Assembly (NCBI GenBank): GCA_003994795.1
Contig: AP018269.1
Span: forward strand, 3,897,677-3,961,676
Length of the DNA stretch: 64,000 nt
Direction of reading: 5' to 3'
DNA from: Cylindrospermum sp. NIES-4074
GTDB lineage: Bacteria > Cyanobacteriota > Cyanobacteriia > Cyanobacteriales > Nostocaceae
Position 1 is the stretch's first letter, and each line of letters opens with the position of its first letter. The position numbers and the translations under genes are program-made. This document shows positions 27,398 to 35,503 of this stretch, one piece after another. The notes under the pieces are model-generated. The model made no database searches. It saw only the letters and a program-made list of their open reading frames with translations, and was not told the origin of the DNA.

Positions 27398-28030
27398 ATG
27401 GCAATTCGGATTTTGTTAGTAGATGATCATCCTTTTATCCGCAAAGCATTAAGGATACTACTGGAAGATGAGGTCGCTTTACAGGTTGTCGGAGAAGCTG
27501 ATGGGGGAGAAGCAGCAATCTGCCAAGTGGAGGCACTCCGTCCTGATGTCGTGCTGATGGATGTGCAGATGCCGGGAATGAGTGGGGTGCAGGCAACCAA
27601 AGAAATTTGCTTACGATTTAGCGAGACAAAGGTATTGGTATTGACTATTGATGATGACGATGACAATGTGACGCAAGCCATGAGGTGCGGGGCAGCTGGC
27701 TATCTGCTCAAAAATACTCCACCAGAGGAACTGGCGATCGCCATCCTTGCAGTATACAAAGGATATACCCATCTGGGCCCTGGTTTGGGCAGAAAGATGG
27801 TAGCTAAACTTCCTGATCCTACGGTTGGTGCTTTTGCTGGATGGGATAAACTGACTCCCAGAGAACAAGAAATTGTGGAGTTAATTTCTAAAGGTTCAAA
27901 TAATCGAGAGATTGCATTGAAGCTCCACATCTCTGAGAAGACTGTAAAGAACCACATCACCAACATTTTGAGCCGATTAGATTTAGGCAATCGCATCCAA
28001 ATTGCTATTCTGGCTAACTCTAAAGGATGA
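27398..28030 (+). CDS. NarL/FixJ-family DNA-binding response regulator
   Basis: The 210-residue product has a receiver (VDDH at 8-11, phosphoacceptor Asp55 in VVLMDVQMPG) and a LuxR-type helix-turn-helix from about 145 (LTPREQEIVELISKGSNNREIA, then SEKTVKNHITNIL). It is a phosphorylation-controlled transcription factor; targets are unknown. The ATG at 27398 is preferred to an in-frame GTG at 27389, giving the standard MAIRILLVDDH start with AGGTGA just upstream. It is transcribed away from the single-domain receiver gene across a 224-base gap. No cognate kinase is adjacent. Confidence 0.95.
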   Translation: MAIRILLVDDHPFIRKALRILLEDEVALQVVGEADGGEAAICQVEALRPDVVLMDVQMPGMSGVQATKEICLRFSETKVLVLTIDDDDDNVTQAMRCGAAGYLLKNTPPEELAIAILAVYKGYTHLGPGLGRKMVAKLPDPTVGAFAGWDKLTPREQEIVELISKGSNNREIALKLHISEKTVKNHITNILSRLDLGNRIQIAILANSKG

Positions 28031-28288
28031 AGTACTCCTTGTTGCCTACGGTGGAACTAAAAGCTTCTGTACTCACAGGGCAATACCTAAACTCAGACTT
28101 TTGCCCAAGTTTAGGACTTACCACCCCTCCTACAGCTGGCGATCGCCACCAGGAATGAAAGCATTGACATGAGGTTAAAGTTCTGAGAATGCTAACACCG
28201 TAAGTCTTTTCACAGAAAACCACTTGTATTTATACTCTATCTTTAGTGCTAAGTTAAAAGTTATTAGCCCTTTTCCCCCACTTTTTTG

Positions 28289-29008
28289 ATGTCTCTCGTT
28301 TATCCCCGCCGTCAGCGGCAACTGGAAAGTTTAGTCCAAAAATTAGGTTTGTCAGTTGATGCACCCATCAAGTGGCAACTGCTGGATTTGGCGCTGACTC
28401 ATCCTACGGTGTCTGAGTCGGCAAATTATGAACAGTTGGAGTTTGTTGGGGATGCAGTGGTGCGGTTGGTGGCTGCGATCGTGTTGTGGGAACATTATGC
28501 TGATTGTCCAGTGGGGGATTTTGCGGCAATTCGTTCGGTGTTAGTGAGCGATCGCATTCTCGCCCAACTGGCCAGACAATATGGTTTAGAACTATACTTA
28601 CTTGTTGCTGGCAGCGCTACTGCTGATCAAGTTGGTCAAGAGTCACGACTAGCAGATGCTTTTGAAGCAGTTCTAGGAGCGCTTTATTTAAGCACTCACA
28701 ATCTACAACTCATCCGCTCTTGGCTAGACCCCCACTTTCAACAACTAGCCACAGAAATTCGTCTCGACCCAGCTAGACTAAATTACAAAGCGGCTTTGCA
28801 AGAATGGACTCAGGCACACTTTAAAGTCTTACCAGAGTATCGGGTTGTGGAAGTCACTCAACCTCACCGCACTCAGGAGCGTTTTATGGCTGAAGTGTGG
28901 TTACATGAAAAAATGCTAGGACAAGGCAAGGGACGCTCTATTAAAGCCGCTGAACAAGCCGCAGCCAAGGTTGCTTTTTTAGCAATTAGCGAACAGGAAA
29001 AACATTAA
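28289..29008 (+). CDS. rnc: Ribonuclease III
   Basis: RNase III is a double-strand-specific endoribonuclease for rRNA and mRNA processing. The 239-residue product has the signature YEQLEFVGDAV at 47-57 with catalytic Glu51 and Asp55, and the second acidic set Asp123 and Glu126 in ADAFEAVLGALYL. A double-stranded RNA-binding domain fills about 165-238 (NYKAALQEWTQ ... GRSIKAAEQAAAKVAF). The usual first residues of the signature (NERLEF) are YEQLEF here; catalytic positions are kept. ATG at 28289 is chosen over a TTG three bases earlier. It stands alone, 259 bases after the response regulator. Confidence 0.94.
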   Translation: MSLVYPRRQRQLESLVQKLGLSVDAPIKWQLLDLALTHPTVSESANYEQLEFVGDAVVRLVAAIVLWEHYADCPVGDFAAIRSVLVSDRILAQLARQYGLELYLLVAGSATADQVGQESRLADAFEAVLGALYLSTHNLQLIRSWLDPHFQQLATEIRLDPARLNYKAALQEWTQAHFKVLPEYRVVEVTQPHRTQERFMAEVWLHEKMLGQGKGRSIKAAEQAAAKVAFLAISEQEKH

Positions 29009-29112
29009 AGGAGGCAGTGTGTTGCGTATTTTCCCAAGGCACGGTTTGGGTAGAAACTTCCCCCCAAAAGCTGCCAAGAGAGTTGTAGCAACCTCCGTCA
29101 AGTGGCAAACCC

Positions 29113-29136
29113 GTTCGCGTAGCGTTCTGTAGGGAA
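29113..29136. repeat. GC-rich interspersed repeat (GTTCGCGTAGCG family), second copy
   Basis: This 24-bp segment matches 1595-1618 at 21 positions and lies in the gap between rnc and the Gfo/Idh-type gene. Confidence 0.6.
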
Positions 29137-29149
29137 ACGCAGAAGGCAA

Positions 29150-29184
29150 ACTAATGACTAATGACCAATGACTAATGACTAATG
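29150..29184. repeat. Heptamer array ACTAATG x5 that contains the next gene's start codon
   Basis: The units are four ACTAATG and one ACCAATG, ending in the ATG at 29182-29184, which is the initiator of the Gfo/Idh-type gene. Every unit carries an ATG; because the period is seven, successive ATGs are in different frames. Confidence 0.9.
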
Positions 29185-30240
29185 ACTAAAATCAAAATTG
29201 CCGTTATCGGAGTTGGACGTTGGGGAGTGCATTTACTGCGGAATTTTTTAGCACATCCCCAAGTTAGTGTTGTGGCGATCGTAGATCCCAATCCAGAACG
29301 ATTGGTAGCGATAAAACAGCAGTTTAACTTAGATGAAAATATATTATTAATAACTGAGTGGCAAGCTCTGAAACAATTACCAGAACTGACAGGGGTAGTA
29401 ATTGCCACTCCTGCCACTACTCATTATCCTTTAATTAAAGATGCCCTCCAGCAGGGATACCATGTTTTAGCAGAAAAACCCTTAACTCTTGACCCAGCAG
29501 AATGTCGGGAGCTTTGTCAACTGGCAGAGCGTCAGCAGTTAATTCTCATGGTTGACCACACCTATTTATTTCACCCAGCAGTTGAGCGAGGGCAAGCTGT
29601 ATTAAATGAGGGGAAGTTAGGCGATTTACGCTATGGTTACTCTACCCGCAGCCATTTAGGGCCTGTCCGGCAAGATGTAGATGCGCTGTGGGACTTAGCT
29701 GTTCATGATATTGCCATTTTTAATACCTGGCTAGGTCAGTTACCTGTGAAAGTGCAAGCAACGGGTACAGTATGGCTACAGAGAGCAAAGGAAGCGGGGA
29801 AAACGATCACCCTATCAGGTTTAGCTGATTTAGTCTGGGTTACACTGACATACCCAGATGATTTTCAAGCATATATTCACTTGTGCTGGCTCAACCCTGA
29901 TAAGCAGCGACGATTGGGGATTGTCGGCAGTCGGGGCACTTTGATTTTTGATGAAATGTCTCTCGCTTCACCCTTAACCTTGCTACACGGTGAGTTTGCT
30001 AAACAGGGAAATCAATTTATGCCAGTGAATCAACAGCAAGAGGTGCTAGAGATTGAAACAGGTGAACCGTTGCAACGAGTTTGCGATCGCTTTATTGTCT
30101 CTATCCTTGAGAACACTCCTCCACTGGTTTCCTCTGGTTGGGTAGGTACAGAATTGGTGGAAATTCTCGCCGCTTTGACAGTATCTTTAAACCAAGACGG
30201 CAAGCCTGTTTTTCTGGACGTAACCCATAAAAAAGGATAA
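29182..30240 (+). CDS. Gfo/Idh/MocA-family oxidoreductase
   Basis: The product is a 352-residue NAD(P)-dependent sugar or sugar-nucleotide oxidoreductase. The N-terminal Rossmann motif is VIGVGRWGVHLLRNF at 8-22, then VVIATPATTHYPL and the family EKP (AEKPLTLD near 97). The C-terminal half is the mixed alpha/beta substrate domain, with HDIAIFNTWLG supplying the usual catalytic His region. The substrate is not determined; members act on inositol, glucose-fructose or UDP-sugars. The initiator ATG is the last unit of a heptamer array and there is no normal Shine-Dalgarno. Convergent with the sensor kinase gene downstream. Confidence 0.93.
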   Translation: MTKIKIAVIGVGRWGVHLLRNFLAHPQVSVVAIVDPNPERLVAIKQQFNLDENILLITEWQALKQLPELTGVVIATPATTHYPLIKDALQQGYHVLAEKPLTLDPAECRELCQLAERQQLILMVDHTYLFHPAVERGQAVLNEGKLGDLRYGYSTRSHLGPVRQDVDALWDLAVHDIAIFNTWLGQLPVKVQATGTVWLQRAKEAGKTITLSGLADLVWVTLTYPDDFQAYIHLCWLNPDKQRRLGIVGSRGTLIFDEMSLASPLTLLHGEFAKQGNQFMPVNQQQEVLEIETGEPLQRVCDRFIVSILENTPPLVSSGWVGTELVEILAALTVSLNQDGKPVFLDVTHKKG

Positions 30241-30291
30241 TGAGTTTTCCACAGCGGTTCTTTACAGCGATTTGCAGACGAATAGACTACA

Positions 30292-30319
30292 GTAGAGACG
30301 TTTCATGAAACGTCTTTAC
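30292..30319. repeat. Uninterrupted 28-bp palindrome between convergent genes
   Basis: GTAGAGACGTT, six bases, then AACGTCTTTAC. It is the intact form of the repeat split by copy C at 26.5 kb, with homologous left flank from about 30263. It lies between two gene ends and could act as a two-way terminator, though T-runs are short. Confidence 0.75.
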
Positions 30320-30329
30320 ACGCTCAACT

Positions 30330-32378
30330 TTACCGTTCTGGTGTGCCTTTAGCGTAAGCTTCTCCTTTTGGAAACACAGAAAAGACGGTTGGCTGCGGTG
30401 GGAGACTTTCCTCACTAGTTTCTTTGTTCTCTCCATCTGCTGCCAATTTCGGAGCGTCATAAACTGCTAAGGGTGCGCTAGCATGAGGGCTTTCTTTTGT
30501 TAAATCTTCTTCATTTTGAGAGGTAGTTAACAGAGAAATATCAATCACAGGTAATCTAATTATTACTGTTGTTCCTTGATGCAGACCGGCACTCTCAAGA
30601 TTAATTTTGCCTCCCATAAGTTCGATTAAGTTGCGTGAAATTGCCAGCCCTAATCCAGTACCTTCAAACTTACGTGTGCTACTATCATTCACCATGACAA
30701 AGGGGCGAAATAGTTTGTGCTGCTGGGTAGGGTCAACACCTATACCTGTATCTTTAATACAAAGTATTACCTGAGATTTGCCATCAATATCGTGAACTTC
30801 TGTACTAATCGTGATGCTGCCTTCGTCGGTGAATTTAGTAGCGTTACCAATAATATTAATTATCACCTGCTTGAGCTTAATTCCGTCTGCCTCAATTGGG
30901 ATTGGTTCATTGCCTAGTTCACATTTCAGTTGGAGTCCCTTTTGTTGAACATTAACTGATTGTAAATTAATCACCTCTAGCAGTATTTGTCGCAGGTCAA
31001 TTGGTGCTGTAACTACTGATAACTTACCTGCTTCAATTTTAGAGATGTCGAGTAAATCATTGATAATACCTAACAAGTGAATCGCTGTTTCATCGGCACG
31101 CTTGAGGAATTCCATTTCCTCTTCTCGGTTATCACACAAGTCTTCATGAACTAGACGAACACAGTTAATAATGATATTTAATGGATTTCTCAATTCATGG
31201 GAAGTTGTAGCTAGAAACTGACTTTTAACTTGGTTGGCAGTTTTAGCTTCTTTCCAAGCTATTTCTAATTCTTCTGCCCAAGCTTTCAGCCGCTCAACCA
31301 TTTGGTCTAGTGCTTGCGCTAGTTGGTCAAACTCGCGAATTTGGAAGTTATGAGGAATTGGTTGTACGGCGTGGTGGCTGTGAATATTCAGAGCGTAATC
31401 TCGTAGTTCTTCTAAAGGACGTGCCAAGTAAGGTGCTAAATATAGCGATGCTAACAAACTTGCACCAATCAAACCAACTGTTAAAACAATGAGAATAAGT
31501 TTGATTTCCTCTAAACCAAACAGCGCATTTTCTACGCTTGTTACAGCTAAAACAACTAATTTTTGCTGTCGCTGCTGTGTTATGGGGTTAGCAATAGCTG
31601 TATAGCCAGCGATGTATTCCTTACCCTCTATAAAATACAAATTTGTCGAATCATTTCGCCCAGTGATCGCATTTTTGACTATGCTTTTCAGTTGGGCTGC
31701 ATTGGGGCTATCTTGGATATTAGTCCCTACTCGGACAGCTAAGGGGTGAGCCAAAATTGTGCCATCTTCAGCAATTACCACCATAGAGCCTGTAAGCGAC
31801 CCTGGCTGATTTTTAATTTGTTGGTGTAATGAGGTCTGAAGACTTAAGGTGGAAACTAAATTTCCATAGCGATTGTAAACAGGGGCTGATAACAGTAATT
31901 GCAGTTGATTTTGTGTGTTTCTCTGACCAGTTGTTCCTGGTTTGGGCGGTAATATTGCTTTGACATCAACCTCATCATTAAGAAAAGATGCTCTCGATAA
32001 TCTAATTGCTTTGTCGCCACAGCTACTGGCAATTATATTGCTTTGTTGTATATTCGTTAATTGAATACACTCAATATTAGTTGGCAGTTGTTGCGCTAGC
32101 TGAATCAGAAATTTTCGTGCTTTTGTTGGCGAACCTGACTGAATAACTTTTGTTTGGCTGGCACTGAGCAAATTAGTTTTTAGAGATGCGATCGCATCAG
32201 TAACTTTTTCCCCTTTACTAATGGCGCTTTCTGTTAAGTTTTGCCGCGCAGTTTTCAATAAACTAGAACGTGCTTTACTCAGAGCAACAAGCTCTCCCAG
32301 CAATAGAACTGGGACAAATAGCAACAATATTCTCGTTACTAAAATTCGACGAAAGGATAATTGACGGGATTTAGCCAT
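30330..32378 (-). CDS. Membrane-bound sensor histidine kinase with extracytoplasmic Cache-type domain
   Basis: The product has 682 residues. A first membrane helix at about 14-36 is followed by a long extracytoplasmic region (about 37-290) that looks like a double Cache sensor (VVIAEDGTILAHPLAVRVGTNIQD is Cache-like), then a second helix (ILIVLTVGLIGASLLASLYLA), a HAMP-like linker, HisKA with SHELRNP (His394), and an ATPase domain with NIIGNATKFTDEG, DTGIGV and GTGLGLAIS. The last 70 residues are unstructured, rich in Glu, Pro and Ser. ATG at 32378 is chosen; the GTG at 32408 would add ten residues before the membrane helix. No response regulator is adjacent, so the output is unknown. Confidence 0.93.
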   Translation of the reverse strand: MAKSRQLSFRRILVTRILLLFVPVLLLGELVALSKARSSLLKTARQNLTESAISKGEKVTDAIASLKTNLLSASQTKVIQSGSPTKARKFLIQLAQQLPTNIECIQLTNIQQSNIIASSCGDKAIRLSRASFLNDEVDVKAILPPKPGTTGQRNTQNQLQLLLSAPVYNRYGNLVSTLSLQTSLHQQIKNQPGSLTGSMVVIAEDGTILAHPLAVRVGTNIQDSPNAAQLKSIVKNAITGRNDSTNLYFIEGKEYIAGYTAIANPITQQRQQKLVVLAVTSVENALFGLEEIKLILIVLTVGLIGASLLASLYLAPYLARPLEELRDYALNIHSHHAVQPIPHNFQIREFDQLAQALDQMVERLKAWAEELEIAWKEAKTANQVKSQFLATTSHELRNPLNIIINCVRLVHEDLCDNREEEMEFLKRADETAIHLLGIINDLLDISKIEAGKLSVVTAPIDLRQILLEVINLQSVNVQQKGLQLKCELGNEPIPIEADGIKLKQVIINIIGNATKFTDEGSITISTEVHDIDGKSQVILCIKDTGIGVDPTQQHKLFRPFVMVNDSSTRKFEGTGLGLAISRNLIELMGGKINLESAGLHQGTTVIIRLPVIDISLLTTSQNEEDLTKESPHASAPLAVYDAPKLAADGENKETSEESLPPQPTVFSVFPKGEAYAKGTPER

Positions 32379-32597
32379 CGAATGTCTCACTTCGCATCTG
32401 CAAACCACAACAGTAACGATATGCTATTAGACCAGCTAAATGAGACATTTTATTAAGTTATGAGAACTTCATTGTAACTTTTTAAAGTTATCAAATTGTG
32501 ATTTTGCAGAAAGAAGCATGGTATACCAAAACTGATAGAAGGTAGATGTAAAAGCGAATGGCGTTGCATATAGAATACAAAGGTAAAATTGGCAAAC

Positions 32598-32637
32598 AGT
32601 GTCTTGCTAGGGCTTAATTTTTCTTAATCAAGACACT
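32598..32637. repeat. 9-bp inverted repeat upstream of the RibD-type gene
   Basis: AGTGTCTTG (32598-32606) and CAAGACACT (32629-32637) flank a T-rich loop 35 bases ahead of the ATG at 32673. It could be an operator or an RNA hairpin; there is no similarity to a known riboswitch. Confidence 0.4.
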
Positions 32638-32672
32638 AGCAAAGAAGATATTCAAACTATCAAACCAACCCA

Positions 32673-33413
32673 ATGGTGCAACATCGTCCTTACACTACAG
32701 TTGTTTTGGCAATGAGTGCAGATGGCAAAATAGCAGATTTTAGGCGATCGCCTGCTCGGTTTGGCTCAGGAGCTGATAAGGCACACCTGGAACAACAAAT
32801 CGCTGCCTCTGATGCCGTTTTATTTGGTGCTGGTACTCTTCGGGCCTACGGTACAACACTTACCGTATCACATCCAGCACTCCTAGAACAGCGAAAACAA
32901 GAAGGCAAACCTCTCCAGCCAGTTCATATAGTGATTTCGCACTCTGCCAAACTCAATCCGGATCTTAAATTCTTTAGGCAACCTGTGAGACGCTGGTTGC
33001 TGACGACAACAGCAGGGGCCAATTTCTGGCAAGAACGCTTACAGACACTTCCCGCAACTGTGGAAACTTCCGCACAGGATTGTTCTCCAGAATTTGAGCG
33101 GATTTTGGTTTTGGAAACACCAGCGGGAGAAATTGACATTTGCGCTGCATTACAACACCTGGGAACTCTACACATCACACGTTTAGCAGTATTGGGAGGA
33201 GGTAAATTAGTCGCAACTTTTGTGGAATCTGATCTAATTGATGAATTCTGGTTTACTATCTGTCCACTAATTTTAGGTGGTACTGCCGCACCCACACCTG
33301 TAGAAGGACAGGGATTTTTAGCCAATTTAGCTCCCAAGTTGGAACTTATAGAAGTGCATACAGTTGAACAAGAAGTATTTTTGCACTATCGACGGCAACG
33401 AGGTAATGGGTAA
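32673..33413 (+). CDS. RibD C-terminal-type pyrimidine reductase (dihydrofolate reductase fold)
   Basis: The 246-residue product matches the RibD_C fold: VVLAMSADGKIAD at the N-terminus, DAVLFGAGTLRAYG, the conserved Arg/Pro HIVIS segment and the C-terminal LGGGKLVATF plus PLILGGTAAPTP. In riboflavin synthesis this domain reduces the ribosylamino-pyrimidine with NADPH. Here it stands without the deaminase domain found in bifunctional RibD, so either a separate deaminase supplies it or the protein has another reductase role. The last codons and the TAA stop lie inside a GGTAATG heptamer array (Arg-Gly-Asn-Gly-stop). Confidence 0.88.
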   Translation: MVQHRPYTTVVLAMSADGKIADFRRSPARFGSGADKAHLEQQIAASDAVLFGAGTLRAYGTTLTVSHPALLEQRKQEGKPLQPVHIVISHSAKLNPDLKFFRQPVRRWLLTTTAGANFWQERLQTLPATVETSAQDCSPEFERILVLETPAGEIDICAALQHLGTLHITRLAVLGGGKLVATFVESDLIDEFWFTICPLILGGTAAPTPVEGQGFLANLAPKLELIEVHTVEQEVFLHYRRQRGNG

Positions 33414-33428
33414 TGGGTAATGGGTAAT
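33402..33428. repeat. Heptamer array GGTAATG (about 3.9 units) overlapping a stop codon
   Basis: Three full units plus six bases. The second unit supplies the TAA stop (33411-33413) of the RibD-type gene, and its last three amino acids are encoded by the array. Reverse complement of the array ahead of panB. Confidence 0.9.
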
Positions 33429-33527
33429 TTTTCCTCATTGCCTCATTGCCTCTTCTTAACTAGCAACTTACGGTACTTAGATTACGCTAGTAGAAGCTGT
33501 TGCTAACTTTTGGATCTTAACCACACG

Positions 33528-34709
33528 ATGGTAAAACCACTTAAGCCCCGCTACTCTGTCGTTTGGACTAACAAAATTTCTGAAGTCCCCCAAGAAGCCT
33601 GGGATGCTATGGCTATGTCACTCAAGACTCCATTTTTAGAGTGGGAGTGGCTGAACAATATGGAAATCTCCCACAGTGCTACAGCTAAAACTGGCTGGTT
33701 GCCAAATCACTTGACATTGTGGCGAGATAGAACACTGATTGCCGCTGCACCACTTTATCTTAAAGGACATAGTTATGGTGAATTTGTTTTTGATCACCAA
33801 TGGGCGGAGTTAGCCTCTCGCATCGGAGTTGAGTATTACCCAAAACTATTGGGAATGGCGCCATTTACTCCAGCTGAAGGCTATCGGTTTTTAATTGCTG
33901 CTGGGGAAGATGAGGAGGAGATCACAGCAATAATGCTACATGAGATTGACTCTTTCTGCGTGAAAAATAGCATTTCTGGATGTCATTTTCTCTATGTTGA
34001 TCCTCAATGGCAGCCTGTGTTAGAACGACAGGGTTTTACGGCTTGGCTACACCATAGCTATATTTGGGAAAATGCTGGATTTCAGACTTTTGATGACTAT
34101 TTAGCAGTATTCAATGCCAATCAACGGCGGAATATTAAGCGGGAACGCAAAGCTGTAGAAAAGGCTGGGTTACGGTTGCAAGCCTTAACTGGGGATGAAA
34201 TTCCGCGATCGCATTTTCCTTTGATGTATGACTTCTATGCTGATACCTGTGATAAGTTTGGCTGGTGGGGTAGCAAGTATTTAACCAAGCGGTTTTTTGA
34301 GCAGCTATACACCAATTATCGTCATCGGGTATTATTTATTGCCGCTTACAGTGAGCAAAATGAGCAAATACCTGTAGGGATGTCCTTTTGTTTATTTAAG
34401 GATGACAAACTATATGGGCGCTATTGGGGCAGTTTCCAAGAAATAGATTGTTTGCATTTTGATGCTTGCTATTATGCACCCATTGAATGGGCGATCGCAC
34501 ATGGCATCCAAAATTTTGACCCCGGTGCAGGTGGTCGTCACAAAAAACGGCGCGGTTTTCCGGCTATGCCCAATTACAGTTTGCACCGCTTTTACAATAA
34601 TCGTTTAGGACAAATTTTACGCCCTTATATCCTGGAGGTGAATCAACTAGAACAACAGGAGATGGAGGGAATTAATGCAGAGTTACCCTTTAGCAATCGA
34701 GATGTTTAG
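33528..34709 (+). CDS. FemAB-like / GNAT-fold acyltransferase (PF04339-type)
   Basis: The 393-residue product resembles the large family annotated as peptidoglycan-recognition FemAB-like or GNAT N-acetyltransferase. Typical segments are MSLKTPFLEWEWLNNME near the N-terminus, HLTLWRDRTLIAAAPLYLKGHSYGEFVFDHQWA, NQRRNIKRERKAVEKAGL in the centre, PVGMSFCLFKDDKLYGRYWGS, and FDPGAGGRHKKRRGFPAMPNYSLH near the end. Members are tandem acyltransferase folds; the physiological acceptor is unknown to me. The ATG at 33528 is chosen over a TTG at 33510. It may share transcription with the DUF4346 gene 114 bases on, but nothing shows it. Confidence 0.85.
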   Translation: MVKPLKPRYSVVWTNKISEVPQEAWDAMAMSLKTPFLEWEWLNNMEISHSATAKTGWLPNHLTLWRDRTLIAAAPLYLKGHSYGEFVFDHQWAELASRIGVEYYPKLLGMAPFTPAEGYRFLIAAGEDEEEITAIMLHEIDSFCVKNSISGCHFLYVDPQWQPVLERQGFTAWLHHSYIWENAGFQTFDDYLAVFNANQRRNIKRERKAVEKAGLRLQALTGDEIPRSHFPLMYDFYADTCDKFGWWGSKYLTKRFFEQLYTNYRHRVLFIAAYSEQNEQIPVGMSFCLFKDDKLYGRYWGSFQEIDCLHFDACYYAPIEWAIAHGIQNFDPGAGGRHKKRRGFPAMPNYSLHRFYNNRLGQILRPYILEVNQLEQQEMEGINAELPFSNRDV

Positions 34710-34823
34710 CAAGAAGAGTTTACAAAAATACCAAGATTGCTAATAAATAGAGGAATGTACAAACTACACTTGAAAATGTAAGGTAAAAACTCTAATGAAA
34801 TTATTTTGCTTTTGAGAATGCTT

Positions 34824-35207
34824 ATGGATTTGATAGTTGAAGATTTGACGGCAATTGATGACAAGCTTTCCCAGCGACATATTCACCTTGACCCTGGTGG
34901 ATATTTCATTATTTACTTGGATCGGCATGCTAGGTTAATTTATGCCAAGCATTTTACAAATGTGATTGATGACCGTGGTTTAGCTGTCGATCCGGAAACG
35001 GGGAAGGTGATTCCTGCACGGGGAAAGGTAGAGAGAACTCACGAAACAGTGTTTAGCGGGAGGACAGCGAAGGAACTTTGTGTGCAGATTTTTGAAAAAA
35101 CTCAGCCCTGTCCAGTAACTCTGTTAGACCATGCAGCTTACTTAGGCCGGGAATTTATCCGGGCTGAGGTCGCTTTAGTCACAGGCCAAGACTACATCCA
35201 AGATTGA
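34824..35207 (+). CDS. DUF4346-type small protein
   Basis: The 127-residue product matches what I recall of stand-alone cyanobacterial DUF4346 proteins: LDPGGYFIIYLDR, LIYAKHFTNVIDDRGLAVDPETGKVIPARGKVERT, GRTAKELCVQIFE and LLDHAAYLGREFIRAEVAL. It is soluble with no signal peptide. The domain also occurs at the end of larger pterin-related proteins, but no function is established for this form. Starts at 34818 and 34824 (both ATG) are possible; the second gives the family-like MDLIVEDL. Upstream is A/T rich with no clear ribosome site. Confidence 0.82.
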   Translation: MDLIVEDLTAIDDKLSQRHIHLDPGGYFIIYLDRHARLIYAKHFTNVIDDRGLAVDPETGKVIPARGKVERTHETVFSGRTAKELCVQIFEKTQPCPVTLLDHAAYLGREFIRAEVALVTGQDYIQD

Positions 35208-35503
35208 GGTAATGGGGATTGGATAATGGATAATGAGACATAGAAATCCCCCTTCCAGTCCCCATTCTCATCCCCACTTCGCGGGGTTCCCATGACCACA
35301 TTTGCGAGGTTAAGAAGTTACTCTTGGAACCATCAACACAGAATAGATAGACTACCTGAGAGTGTCAAATTCTAGATACTTTATTTGATGAATTTAAGCA
35401 GGTGCTTAATATTGCCTAAATAATATACGAAAAATAAATTATACAATCTTGTGGGTGAGGCATCTTGTGTGCTCTTGAACCCCGGACTAAATGCAGACAA
35501 TTC

